DNA of 64,000 nucleotides, from positions 15,270,374-15,334,373 of the forward strand of contig OZ024827.1 in NCBI GenBank assembly GCA_964016985.1, in the 5' to 3' direction. The position numbers were made by a program, and so were the translations under genes. Within the stretch, counting starts at the first letter, position 1. Every line of letters starts with the position of its first letter. Below the pieces are notes generated by a model that was not told where the DNA came from, did no database searches, and saw only the letters and a program-made list of their open reading frames with translations. Shown here in pieces: positions 20,562-29,591 of the stretch. The stretch comes from Anodontia alba (lineage: Eukaryota > Mollusca > Bivalvia > Lucinida > Lucinidae).

Positions 20562-20825
20562 CATTACGAAAGTAAGCCTTCAAATATTCTGAAAATTTCA
20601 CTACCAAAAACTAAAAGTTTTCAGATAAAAATTCTGGTATTTTTTCATATATACTTCTGCTCAAAACATAGATTGTGGTTACTCGTTAGAACTGCCTCAC
20701 TAATGAGTACCCACAATCTATTTTTTTGAGCAGAAATAAGAAAAATTATGTATACCCCTGTAAACCCCAGTTTTACTATATAAAAGTGGGGCTTAAGGGG
20801 GCCAAAATATATAGGTATGTGTTTC
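20562..20825 (+). mobile_element. Family D palindromic MITE
   Basis: From CATTACGAAAGTAAGCC to ATATAGGTATGTGTTT. The core hairpin is reduced (CATAGATTGTGGTTACTC... then GAGTACCCACAATCTA) because one apex segment is deleted. Confidence 0.7.
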
Positions 20826-20869
20826 AAATTTTAGGAAAAGTATGATAGGGAGTTAAAGTATTTGTATAT

Positions 20870-22070
20870 TTACTAATTGACGCCAAACTTGGTAGGAAGC
20901 ATTGGGGTGACTTACACATGTAGATCATAAAATAGCTAAAACCGTTTCATAAATCCAAGATGGCCGCCATGACAGCCATCTTGAAAATCTATTTTTCGCT
21001 TCTCCTCCTGAACTGAAAGGCCAGTTGACTCGAAACTTGATAGGAAGCATTGGGGTGACTTGTAGATCAAAAATAGCTAAAATCATGCCGATCAGAAATC
21101 CAAGATGGCCGCCATGGTGGCCATCTTGAACATCTATTTTTCGCTTCTTCTCCTAAACCCAAAAGCCAATTAACTCGAAACTTAGAAGGATGCATCAGGG
21201 TGACTTGTAGATCAAAAATAGCCAAAATCGTTCCGATCGGAAATCCAAGATGGCCGCCATCTTGAAAGTCTATTTTTCACTTCTCCTGAACCGAAAGGCC
21301 AGTTGACTAGAAACTTAGTAGGAAGCATTGAGATGACTTGTAGATCAAAAATAATCATGCTGATTGTAAATCCAAAATGGCTGCCATGGCGGAAATCTTG
21401 AAAATCTGTTTTTCGCGTCTTCTCCTAAACACAAATGCCAATTGACTCGAAAATTGGTAGGAAGCATCAGGGTGACTTGTAGATCAAAATTAGCTAAAAT
21501 TGTTCTGATTGGAAATCCAAGATGGCCGCCATGGCTGCCATCTTGAAAATCTATTTTTCACTTCATCTCCTAAGCTGAATGGCCAATTGACTCCAAACTT
21601 TGTAGGTAGCATCAGGGTGACTTGTAGATCAAAAATAGCTAAATTCATGCTGATTGGAAATCCAAGATGGCCACCATAGTAGCCACCTTGAAAATCTTTT
21701 TTTCGCTTCTTCTCTTGAACCCAAAAGCCAATTTACTTGAAACTTGCTAGGAAGCATTGGGGTGACTTATAGATCAAAAATGGCTAAAATCGTTCCGATT
21801 TGAAATCAAAGGCTGCCATGGCGGCCATCTTGAAAATCTATTTTTCCCTTCTTCTCCTGAACCGAAAGGCTTATTGACTTTAAATGAGGTAGGAAGCATC
21901 AGGGTGACCTGTAGATCAAAAATTGCTAAAATCATCCCAATCAGAAACCCAAGATGGCCACCATGACAGCCATCTTGAAAATCTATATTTTGCTTCTTCT
22001 CCTGAACTAAAAGGCCATTTGACTCGAAACTCGGTAGGAAGCATATGGGTGACTTTTAGATCTAAAACAG
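20870..22070 (-). repeat. ~145-bp tandem array, reverse orientation
   Basis: Eight or so units of the same repeat as 3.3-6.2 kb, reverse complemented: GACTCGAAACTTGGTAGGAAG, GGGTGACTTGTAGATC, AAAATAGCTAAAAT, ATCCAAGATGGCCGCCATGG and CATCTTGAAAATCTATTTTTC. The two arrays form a very large inverted pair about 15 kb apart. Confidence 0.88.
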
Positions 22071-22074
22071 CTAT

Positions 22075-22148
22075 TTCAGGGGAAAATAAAGAAAACATTT
22101 CAAAATGTTGTCTGCTAAGATTTTTAGCCAGCTTGCTAAACATTAATA
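22075..22148. mobile_element. Family C half copy
   Basis: TCAGGGGAAAATAAAGAAAAC, CATTTCAAAATGTTGTCTGC and TTAGCCAGCTTGCTAA match one outer half of family C. Confidence 0.5.
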
Positions 22149-22193
22149 CAAAAAAAATTATTTAATGCATGTACCTATGAGCTCTTACTGCAT

Positions 22194-22406
22194 TTAACCC
22201 TTGTCATGCTGAATAAATTTAGATGCCACACCCACTTCTAATTTTCAGCCAATCAGATAAATTGATGAAGGTTGCTGATATAAATTCACAAACTTAATGG
22301 CAAACAGTGCAGATCCAGATCAGTTGGCTTCTGAAGAAGCCAACTGATCTGGATCTACACTGTTTGCAAAGGCAGGGTTTATCCGGGTTCAGCAGGACAA
22401 GGGTTA
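22194..22406 (+). mobile_element. Family A palindromic MITE, copy 8
   Basis: A complete 213-bp copy from TTAACCCTTGTCATGCTGAA to TTCAGCAGGACAAGGGTTAA. The hairpin around 22,309-22,371 is almost perfect. Confidence 0.85.
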
Positions 22407-22880
22407 AACAGCGAAGGTCAAGATTAACCTGTGCATCCACACAGTCTCATCTGGATCGACTCTGGGTTTTTCCTGTCCATTTAGATATTATATATTATCT
22501 ATTAATTTTGTAAGTGGGCAAAGGTCCTGATCATACTGAATGATGATAAAGTGTTGAGATAACAACATAAAAGCTTGTTGCTGATTGCCCCAAATATAAG
22601 AAAGAAGAGAGAAAAAATACCATGTTTACCCTAAATATTCTGACACCTTACCTTACTTGCCCCAAAATTTTAACATGAGAATTTTACTACCTGTTGACTT
22701 ATCTAGAATTGCTAGATGTCAGACTGACATTCAGTAACAACTCTTAATCAGACTCCGCATTCTGCTCAGGGTCCACACTGTTTGCGCAGATTTCAGGTAA
22801 ACACAGTAAGTGCCATTTAGCCAGGTCCTTTATAGTGGTGTATGAAAAGCAAATACAATAATGCCCATTTAGTTGGGGTT
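22407..22880. repeat. Family F2 remnant and unassigned sequence
   Basis: About 22,620-22,805 carries the F2 outer block TTTACCCTAAATATTCTG, ATTTTACTACCTGTTG and an imperfect GACTCCGCATTCTGCTC hairpin. The rest is unassigned. Confidence 0.45.
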
Positions 22881-23440
22881 GTTAACCCTGCCACACAATA
22901 GTTGTAGGGTATTATGGTTTCAAGTTGGGCATCCTTGTGTCTGCCCATCCATCCATCTGTCATACATGCATCCATCCATATTTCCTTTCCAGATGATAAC
23001 TTGAGTAAACATGAATGGATTTTCACAAACTTGATATGTGCTTTGATATTGTGGTGATCTGGTTTGGGATTGCTAATGGGCAAATTTTGTCAACTTTTGA
23101 CAGAGTTATCTGCCCACCACACATCTCTATATTTTTGTTTCTAGACGATAACTTGAGTAAATGTCAGTGGACTTTCACCAAACTTGGTACATGCATTGAT
23201 ATTTTAGAGATCTGATTTAGGATTGCTAATGGGCAAATTATGTCAATTTTTGAAACTTAACTGCCAGCCACTGTGACTTCCATATTTTTATTTCCTGACT
23301 ATGGCTTCAGTAAATCTCAATGAATTTTCACCAAACTTGGTGTATGCATTTATATTGTAGAGATCTGGTTTGGGATTGCAAATAGGCAAAGTACATCAAC
23401 TATTGACAGAGTTATCTGCCCACCACACAATAATGGCTGG
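22881..23440 (+). repeat. ~152-bp tandem array with a CCATCCAT leader
   Basis: A (CCAT)n-rich leader at about 22,945-22,980 is followed by three units with AGATGATAACTTGAGTAAA, TTTTCACCAAACTTG, GATATTGTGG, TGGTTTGGGATTGC, GGGCAAATTTTG and TTGACAGAGTTATCTGCCC. The AGA(T/C)GATAACTTGAG motif recurs at 22,992 and 23,144. A related two-unit copy is at 50.3-50.7 kb. Confidence 0.75.
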
Positions 23441-24010
23441 ATATTATCATTTCAAGTTTTTATTTATAATTCGATTATGAAAAAAAGAATGAATAAAAAA
23501 TAAATTTTTAAGCCACAGTTGATATAAAAATTAAAAAGTAATAGAAAAAAGAAAAAAAAAATGATTGTGCAATGCCAGTACAACATTTTACTCTAACTGA
23601 ACTCAAGACAGTGAATGCACTACAACACGCTGTTCACTGTTACAGAGTATTGTGTATATATTTGCTATGCTCGTGGCGCTATCGCCGAACACATCATGCT
23701 CGTGGCGCTATCACCAAACACATCACGTATATGCCCGAAAATGCTCCAGATGCTATTCTTAGTCATGCTTACCTAAAGACAGATTTTGGATGAACTTGTG
23801 CAAGCTTTGACATGACAGTTAACATTAAATTTATCAAATTATAGGAACACATGAACTGTTCTTAACACATCATGCTCGTGACCTTTACCCACACTTTGGG
23901 CTAATTCAGCAAGTGATAAACTGATGATCATTTTTTTGTTTTTCCCAGAAAATAAGCTTTTGACATCTCATGCAAATCATCTTCTTGGGAGAAACACAGA
24001 CCATTTTTTC
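23441..24010. repeat. Unassigned sequence with a short CATGCTCGTGGCGCTATC duplication
   Basis: CATGCTCGTGGCGCTATC-type sequence is duplicated about 30 bp apart at 23,665-23,720. A family C half copy (CACTTTGGG, TTTTTCCCAGAAAATAAGC) lies around 23,890-24,005. No recognisable protein domain was seen. Confidence 0.4.
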
Positions 24011-24430
24011 ACGTACAGTATTTACCCTAAATATTTGGACACCTTAGGTCCGTACCATACTTTATATAACATTGGAACAAATCAAGTATACTACCTGCCA
24101 TAGCTCTTGATAAGGCGCTTTTTTCCACCAAAAAGTATCTATATTTTTCTTATTTCTTGACAAAAACATAATTATGTTGTTGGTACTCATTAGAAGCATC
24201 TCACCAAGTCGCTTCTAATGAGTACCCACAACATATGTTTTCGTCGAGAAATAAGAAAACTATTTACGTGATACTCACTCTTATCTAGACCTATGGCCTG
24301 CTGATGTGTTTAAAATATTGCAGGATGAATGGCAAACAGTACAGACTCTGATCAGATGCCACATTCTGTAGCATCTGCTCTGGGTATTCTCTGTTTGCTC
24401 AGGCCTGTCTGTTCCAGTACTTAGTGTTAC
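24011..24430. mobile_element. Family F2 element split by a family E element
   Basis: Left part (to about 24,105): TATTTACCCTAAATATTTGG, CACCTTAGG, GGAACAAATCAAG. Right part (from about 24,300): GTGTTTAAAATATTGCAGGATG, a GACTCTGATCAGATGCCAC hairpin, TCAGGCCTGTCTGT. Together they make one F2 element around the family E insertion. Confidence 0.6.
24106..24298. mobile_element. Family E palindromic MITE
   Basis: Ends TAGCTCTTGATAAGG and CTTATCTAGACCTA are imperfect inverted repeats. The core (about 24,155-24,260) pairs CATATGTTGTGGGTACTC and GAAGCGCCTC-like arms. It sits inside an F2 element. Confidence 0.65.
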
Positions 24431-24730
24431 TATGGTACATTACTAATACATACAAGTTGCTTTCAATACCAGAAATACTTGCCGCGGTATGGTGTAAATT
24501 TTCAAATCTACTGAACTATCTTTATCATAATAAAATATCAAATATTATATATCGAAAGGCCTCAGTCACCCAAACAAGTTTCCCAAGGCACCAGATAGGT
24601 CTCCATTTCACCTCAGAAAACATTTGAAAATATCATCAATTTGTTGTCAGCTGAGTGGTAAATTTTAAGAGCTATATATCATCTGAACATATAGATAGAT
24701 TTATTTGAAACTTGCACTGATCTTTTTCAT
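24431..24730. other. Mostly unassigned sequence
   Basis: A faint family C-like tail (AAAATATCATCAATTTGTTG) occurs near 24,628. No gene was seen. Confidence 0.35.
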
Positions 24731-24942
24731 TAATCCTTGCCCGGTTGAATAAATTAAGATGCCATGCCCTTTTCAAATTTTCAGCCAATCAGATTACTTG
24801 ATCCAGATTTTTGTTATAAATTCACATACTGATTGGCAAATAGTGTACAGCCAGATCAGTTGGCTTCTTAGACACCAACTGATCTGGATCTGCACTGTCT
24901 GCAGAGACTGGGTATATCCAGGTTCAACAAGACAAGGGTTAA
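24731..24942 (+). mobile_element. Family A palindromic MITE, copy 9
   Basis: From TTAATCCTTGCCCGGTTGAA to TTCAACAAGACAAGGGTTAA. It is followed after five bases by copy 10 in the same orientation. Confidence 0.75.
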
Positions 24943-24947
24943 GGTTT

Positions 24948-25158
24948 TTAATCCTTTTCATGCTGAATAGATTAAGATGCCACACCCATGTCTAATTTTC
25001 AGCCAGTCAGATTACTTGATCCAAGTTGTAGCTACAAATTCACATTCTTAATGACAAATGGTGCAGATCCAAATCTGTTGGCTTCTGAAGCCAACTCATC
25101 TGGATCTACATTGTTTGCAAAGCCAGAGCATATGGGGGTTCAGCAGGACCAGGATTAA
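24948..25158 (+). mobile_element. Family A palindromic MITE, copy 10
   Basis: A tandem neighbour of copy 9. It starts TTAATCCTTTTCATGCTGAA and ends CAGCAGGACCAGGATTAA. The hairpin arms are more decayed. Confidence 0.72.
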
Positions 25159-25470
25159 GCCAAAATGGATTTAGCTGATTCATAGACCGATGTTAGATGC
25201 TGGTCCAAATTTTTGTTCATTGTAAGTCCTACCCATCTCATCCCCGTATGGACTTTTCATATCATGGGCAAGTTCCATTGAGGTGAGCTATGGGTCTTGT
25301 TGAGGCATCACGCCATACAAGTTTTGCTTTTGTTTTTGCACAAAATGGTTTGTATGTACTTATTGGATTAGCCTCAGTGAGGCAAGCTCTATGAAAATAA
25401 ACAAATTAAGTTTTCAACAAAGTTATGGCTTCATCTGGAGCAATATATTCAACCTGAGCATTCAGTGGTA
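25159..25470. other. Unassigned sequence
   Basis: No recognised gene. A degraded GCCTCAGTGAGGC hairpin at 25,371-25,383 recalls family D/E apexes. Confidence 0.35.
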
Positions 25471-25790
25471 ATGTAAAACAACTAGAAATACTTTCAACCT
25501 GTACAACTCTCTGGACAAATTCAGCAGACAACAAATTGATGGTAGTTTTCTTATTTTTCCCAGGAAACAGGAAGATATTTTATGCAGATTGTCTCCATTG
25601 GAAATCAAGTCCTGTTTTGTGGGAAAAATAAGAAAACTATTTCAATATCTTTTCAACCTGTACCACTCCCTTGACAAATTCATCAGACGACAAATGGATG
25701 GTATTTTTTCTGATTTTTCCCAGGAAACAGGATTTGACATTTCATGCAAATTGTCTCCATTGGAAATCAAATCCTGTTTTGTTGGAAAAA
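25471..25790. mobile_element. Family C elements, two in tandem, second split by mariner
   Basis: Two units repeat TCAGCAGAC(A/G)ACAAAT, TTTTTCCCAGGAAACAGG, GCA(A/G)ATTGTCTCCATTGG and TCCTGTTTTG. The second stops at GTTGGAAAAATA and resumes at 33,374 with TAAGAAAACTATTTC, exactly as family C would read across a TA. It is the outermost layer of the nest. Confidence 0.75.
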
Positions 25791-26022
25791 TACGAGGGTT
25801 GTGCAAAAAGTTCTATCACTAATAGGCTTACTTAGTTTTATCCCAGGTATATTTTAAAATGCTTCACTGCACTTGAATGGTGTGTTGAATAGCTAACGAT
25901 ACCCGTTTATTTTGTGCAAATTGCTTTCTAACTGACCGAGTTATTTCAAATTGAAATAGATGCAGTCATATACACTGACCAATCTAGAAAATTCTTATTA
26001 ATTTTCATATTTGTGAATTATA

Positions 26023-26174
26023 CCTACGATACATTTGAATAATGCTATGAGTCGATTCACCCGTGAATTACCGCTTGAGAAGTAGTAGTCCCGAAAAAAC
26101 ATTTGAGCCACCTCTTAGTACGTACACATAAAGTGACTACGTCACTCGTACACGTATACAAAAAATCAATTTAC
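26023..26174. repeat. DIRS left inverted terminal repeat
   Basis: 152 bp, reverse complementary to 32,069-32,220 with two mismatches seen. It contains CCTACGATACAT near its outer edge and GTGACTACGTCAC inside. Outside it, 25,984-26,022 is a left-specific extension absent from the right end. Confidence 0.92.
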
Positions 26175-26221
26175 TGAAAAAATAATAACGATAAAAGAGG
26201 GGAGGCGGCGGGAGAAAAATT

Positions 26222-26314
26222 CAGATGTATCGTAGGTATAATTCACAAATATGAAAATTAATAAGAATTTTCTAGATTTGTTTCATTAAACCTACGATAC
26301 ATCTGAATAATGCT
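26222..26314. repeat. DIRS internal complementary region
   Basis: The first ~54 bases are the reverse complement of the element's left edge. The last ~39 bases are the reverse complement of its right edge. They join at ATT, the complement of the AAT found at both genomic junctions. In DIRS elements this region templates completion of the unequal ends and formation of a circular intermediate. Only one base differs from each end by eye. Confidence 0.9.
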
Positions 26315-26621
26315 GACTTCAACATTAATGGAGGTGGGGACCACAAACTAATTAAAATAAGCTTACCGAGGATGGTCAAATGTTATTAACAAGCCGTAAA
26401 AACACCCACCAACTAAAGGGTCGAGAGTTCTCACAGCCGTAATACTGTACCACAAAAAAAGGGGTAATTTGACCATTTTTTAGAAAAGAAGTTCGGACAT
26501 AGGCCATTATCATACCATGACCAAGAAATACTAAAACTGGATGATCAATAATAAAAAAGGCCACCAGATCAGTAGTTACCCAACTATATACAATATATAT
26601 ACAGGGACATGACTATATCAA

Positions 26622-28927
26622 TCAGACAGAAGAAATGGTAGAAGGCACAATAACAGACTGTGCCGCTACCATAGGCCCTAGTCTAGCTAAACTTCTAGAA
26701 AGAGTAGATATGTCCCTAAGATAAAACCTTATAAAGGAATTTTCAAAAGACGAATAACTGGCTCTGAGAATATCTTCTAGGGCAACTTTGTTAAACCATG
26801 CCCATGATGAAGCCAGATGATGACTTCGTGAGCATTAACCTTAGGCAACTCAAGACTAGAACCTTCATAAGCAAACCTTATTGTTTGAACAATCCACCTT
26901 GACACAGTGTCAGAAGAAATCTCCTTCTGATAGTTTTCTAAATGAGAGATAAATACCCTCTTGCGATTTTTCCTTCTCGGAAAAACTCTAGTAAGATAAA
27001 TCCTAAGGGCCCTAACAGGACAGAGCAATGGAGTATTACCTTGACCTTTAAGGGCAGGAATACAAATTGCTGGACACAGCACTGAAGGCAGCTGATTCTT
27101 GGCAAGAAAACCTGGAAAGATGAACAACGTAACAGACTGATCAGAAAACTGAACGTCTGTTACAGAAAAAGCATGAACTTCACTTCGCCTTCTACCTGAT
27201 GCAAAAGCAATAAGAAAAACTGTCTTCAAAGTTAATTCCTTGAACCCACAGGATTCCAGTGGTTCATAAGGAGGAGCCAGTAGGGAGGATAGAACTAAGG
27301 TTAAATCCCACTTGGGAAAATGAGATCTCAATCTGGGTCACTCTAGCTCAAAACTTTTAACCACATCCGACAAGACAGATTCATTAGAAAAATCTATTTT
27401 TGAAATTTGCTTAAGTGTAGTGGAAATTGCAGAACGATACCCCTTCACTGTAGCTGGGCAAAAATTCTTATTATGTAGAAAAATTAGGAATTCTGCAAAC
27501 CCATTTATAGTTGGATTGTAGGGATCCATTTGCCTTCCGATACACCAATCCACCCAAGATTTCCACCTGTAATCGTACAAATTGTTGGTGGAAGATCTTT
27601 TCGAGGAGTAGATTCGTTGGGCAACTGTTCTAGAAATTACAGACACTTCCATCTGTTGTTGCATAGCAAATAAGCGTGAAGACGAAAGATGCCTGGCGTG
27701 GGATGTAACATCAGAGATACCGGTTGATACAACAGATCTTGATTCAGAGGAAGCTGTAGTGGAGGAGCAACCAGTAAGGATAGTAGGAGAGGAAACCAAG
27801 GTTGTGCCTCCCAAAGAGGAGCAATTAACCAAACTAAGCACTCCTCTGTCTGTATCTTCCTGAGACATTGTAATATCAGAGGAAATGGAGGAAACGCATA
27901 TGCTAACATCCCTTTCAAGCTGATCGAAAGAGCATCCATTGCATATGCCTCTGGGTCTGGAACAGATGACACAAACACTGGAAACTTCTTGTTCAGCCGA
28001 GTAGCAAAGAGATCTATTAGAGGAGAGCTCCATAGCTGACAGATCTGATCTACCACTCTCAGGTTCAATGACCACTCTGTCTGAACAACTTTCATTTTCC
28101 TTGAAAGGCAGTCTGCCAAGATGTTCAATTTCCCTGGGAGGAACCGTGCCTTCAAGGATACCTTGTGCTCTACACACCACAATGCAACCTGCATTGTCAG
28201 ATTGCACAGGGTCCTGGAATGAGTCCCCCCCTGTTTGTTGATGTGAGCTGCTACCGTTTTGTTGTCTGTTGCCAACAAAATGGAACGACTCTGAACATGA
28301 ACGGTAAATGCCTGAAGAGCCAGGAAGACTGCTTTTAGCTCTAGGACATTGATATATTGTCCTTTCCATTCTACAGGCCATATGCCCGAGGCCATATGAC
28401 TGTCTAGGTGTGCTCCCCACCCATCCAGACTTGAGTCTGTGAACAACTGAAAGTCTGGAGGGGGATGATGGATTGGAGACCAAGACATTAAAAACTCCTT
28501 GTCTAGCCATTGTTGCACAGCCCTGGGGAACCAAGGATGTAGCCTGATTTGTTGTTCCCAGAGACAATCTTCCTGGGACCATCTCTCTTTGATTCCCCAC
28601 TGGAGAGACCTCTTGTGTAACCTCCCCCAGGGAAGAAGATTCGCCATTGATTCCATCTGTCCTACAATGGAATGCAGCTGACGAGCTGAAGCTTGTCTGG
28701 CATTCAACAGTAGAGTTAACGCCTGTTGAAAAGTTGATATTCTCTCCAAAGAAGGACCCCCCTGACCTTTGATCAAGTTGAACCGGGCTCCTAGAAAACA
28801 GAATTTCTGTGTTGGAACCAGTTCTGATTTTTCCCAATTGGGGACAAATCCTAGTTCCAGTATAATGTTCAGAAGTCTTCTGCTGTGTTGCCAAGACTGG
28901 ACTTCTGAAACAGACAGTTGTAGCCAA
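26622..28927 (-). pseudogene. DIRS tyrosine recombinase (broken)
   Basis: The YR would catalyse integration of the circular DNA intermediate. An open frame begins at an ATG at 28,927, but up to about 27,640 it overlaps the RT/RNase H gene in another frame and has no recognisable domain there. The core-binding region begins near 27,620 (YDYRWKSWVDWC, TVKGYRSAIS). An in-frame TGA at 27,338-27,340 interrupts it. The catalytic domain follows, with the first catalytic Arg in SGRRRSEVHAF and the His of the HxxR motif in NAHEV near 26,840. A frameshift near 26,820 moves the C-terminal part, including the expected catalytic Tyr region (FYLRD), into another frame that ends at TGA 26,622-26,624. It is probably inactive. 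Confidence 0.85.
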
Positions 28928-29397
28928 TCATCCAGGTAAGCGTGCACTCGAATACCTAGCCGGCGGACATGCCTCAAAACGGCTTTCAGAACATGGGAAA
29001 ACACATACGGGCTCACTGAGAGCCCAAATGGGAGAGCCCGAAACTGATATATTTTCCCTTTGAAAAAGAATCTGAGATAACGGCGAGACTTCCGATGAAT
29101 CGGAATATGAAAATAGGCATCTCTCAAATCGAAAGATGTCGCCCAATCGCCTTTCTGTAAAGACATCCTGACTGTGTCCAGAGTCTCCATTTTGAAATGT
29201 GGACAAAGGACGAATTTGTTCAGACGAGACAAATCTATGACTGGTCTCCACCCGCCTGACCTCTTCTTCACTAGGAAGATTCGACTGAAGAAGCCCCGTC
29301 TTGGGTGACATGTCTTGACTTCTTCTATGGCATGTTTTTGTAATAATGCTGTAACTTCCTCCTTGAGGATCTGCATCTTCGCAGAGTCCTGAGGCAT
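27637..29397 (-). CDS. DIRS reverse transcriptase / RNase H polyprotein
   Basis: A 586-residue frame counted from the first in-frame ATG; the same frame stays open upstream to about 29,640, overlapping the end of gag by about 50 bp, so frameshifting or internal initiation is possible. RT motifs: FDLRDAYF (89-96), LPFGLSVSP (122-130) and YLDDW (154-158, catalytic Asp pair). RNase H: FTDSS (Asp 321), LELK (Glu 353), TDNK (Asp 378), LADCLSR (Asp 429). From about 460 a segment with LIDLFATRLNKK and AYAFPPFP matches the conserved region after RNase H in DIRS elements, often described as a methyltransferase-like domain; that assignment is uncertain here. No internal stop was seen. It is the only intact long frame in the window. 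Confidence 0.9.
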   Translation of the reverse strand: MPQDSAKMQILKEEVTALLQKHAIEEVKTCHPRRGFFSRIFLVKKRSGGWRPVIDLSRLNKFVLCPHFKMETLDTVRMSLQKGDWATSFDLRDAYFHIPIHRKSRRYLRFFFKGKIYQFRALPFGLSVSPYVFSHVLKAVLRHVRRLGIRVHAYLDDWLQLSVSEVQSWQHSRRLLNIILELGFVPNWEKSELVPTQKFCFLGARFNLIKGQGGPSLERISTFQQALTLLLNARQASARQLHSIVGQMESMANLLPWGRLHKRSLQWGIKERWSQEDCLWEQQIRLHPWFPRAVQQWLDKEFLMSWSPIHHPPPDFQLFTDSSLDGWGAHLDSHMASGIWPVEWKGQYINVLELKAVFLALQAFTVHVQSRSILLATDNKTVAAHINKQGGTHSRTLCNLTMQVALWCVEHKVSLKARFLPGKLNILADCLSRKMKVVQTEWSLNLRVVDQICQLWSSPLIDLFATRLNKKFPVFVSSVPDPEAYAMDALSISLKGMLAYAFPPFPLILQCLRKIQTEECLVWLIAPLWEAQPWFPLLLSLLVAPPLQLPLNQDLLYQPVSLMLHPTPGIFRLHAYLLCNNRWKCL

Positions 29398-29591
29398 TCG
29401 AGTGCACCACTGTGGTGGACTTCGAAATAACTGTGGAAGGACACGTAGTTGAATTCGATACCCACTTCGGACAACAGAGAGAGTCCAAGTGTCCGAGGTG
29501 ATGTTTTCCCAGGCCTTTTGGAAGAAAGAAATTCTACCTCCTGTTTGTAAATCTGATCTTGGGATCTGATGTACTACGGAATTGCATGTTC

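Noticed and set aside
26376..26564. 62-codon minus-strand frame between the recombinase and the internal complementary region
   Set aside because: It lies in the expected 3' non-coding part of the DIRS element and has no recognisable domain.
27640..28927. N-terminal two-thirds of the 529-codon frame read as an independent protein
   Set aside because: It overlaps the conserved RNase H region in another frame and is Ser/Thr-rich without domains. Only the part after about 27,620 resembles a recombinase.
28928..29488. 186-codon minus-strand frame over the RT region
   Set aside because: It lies inside the RT/RNase H gene in another frame, lacks any motif, and the RT frame there carries the conserved residues.
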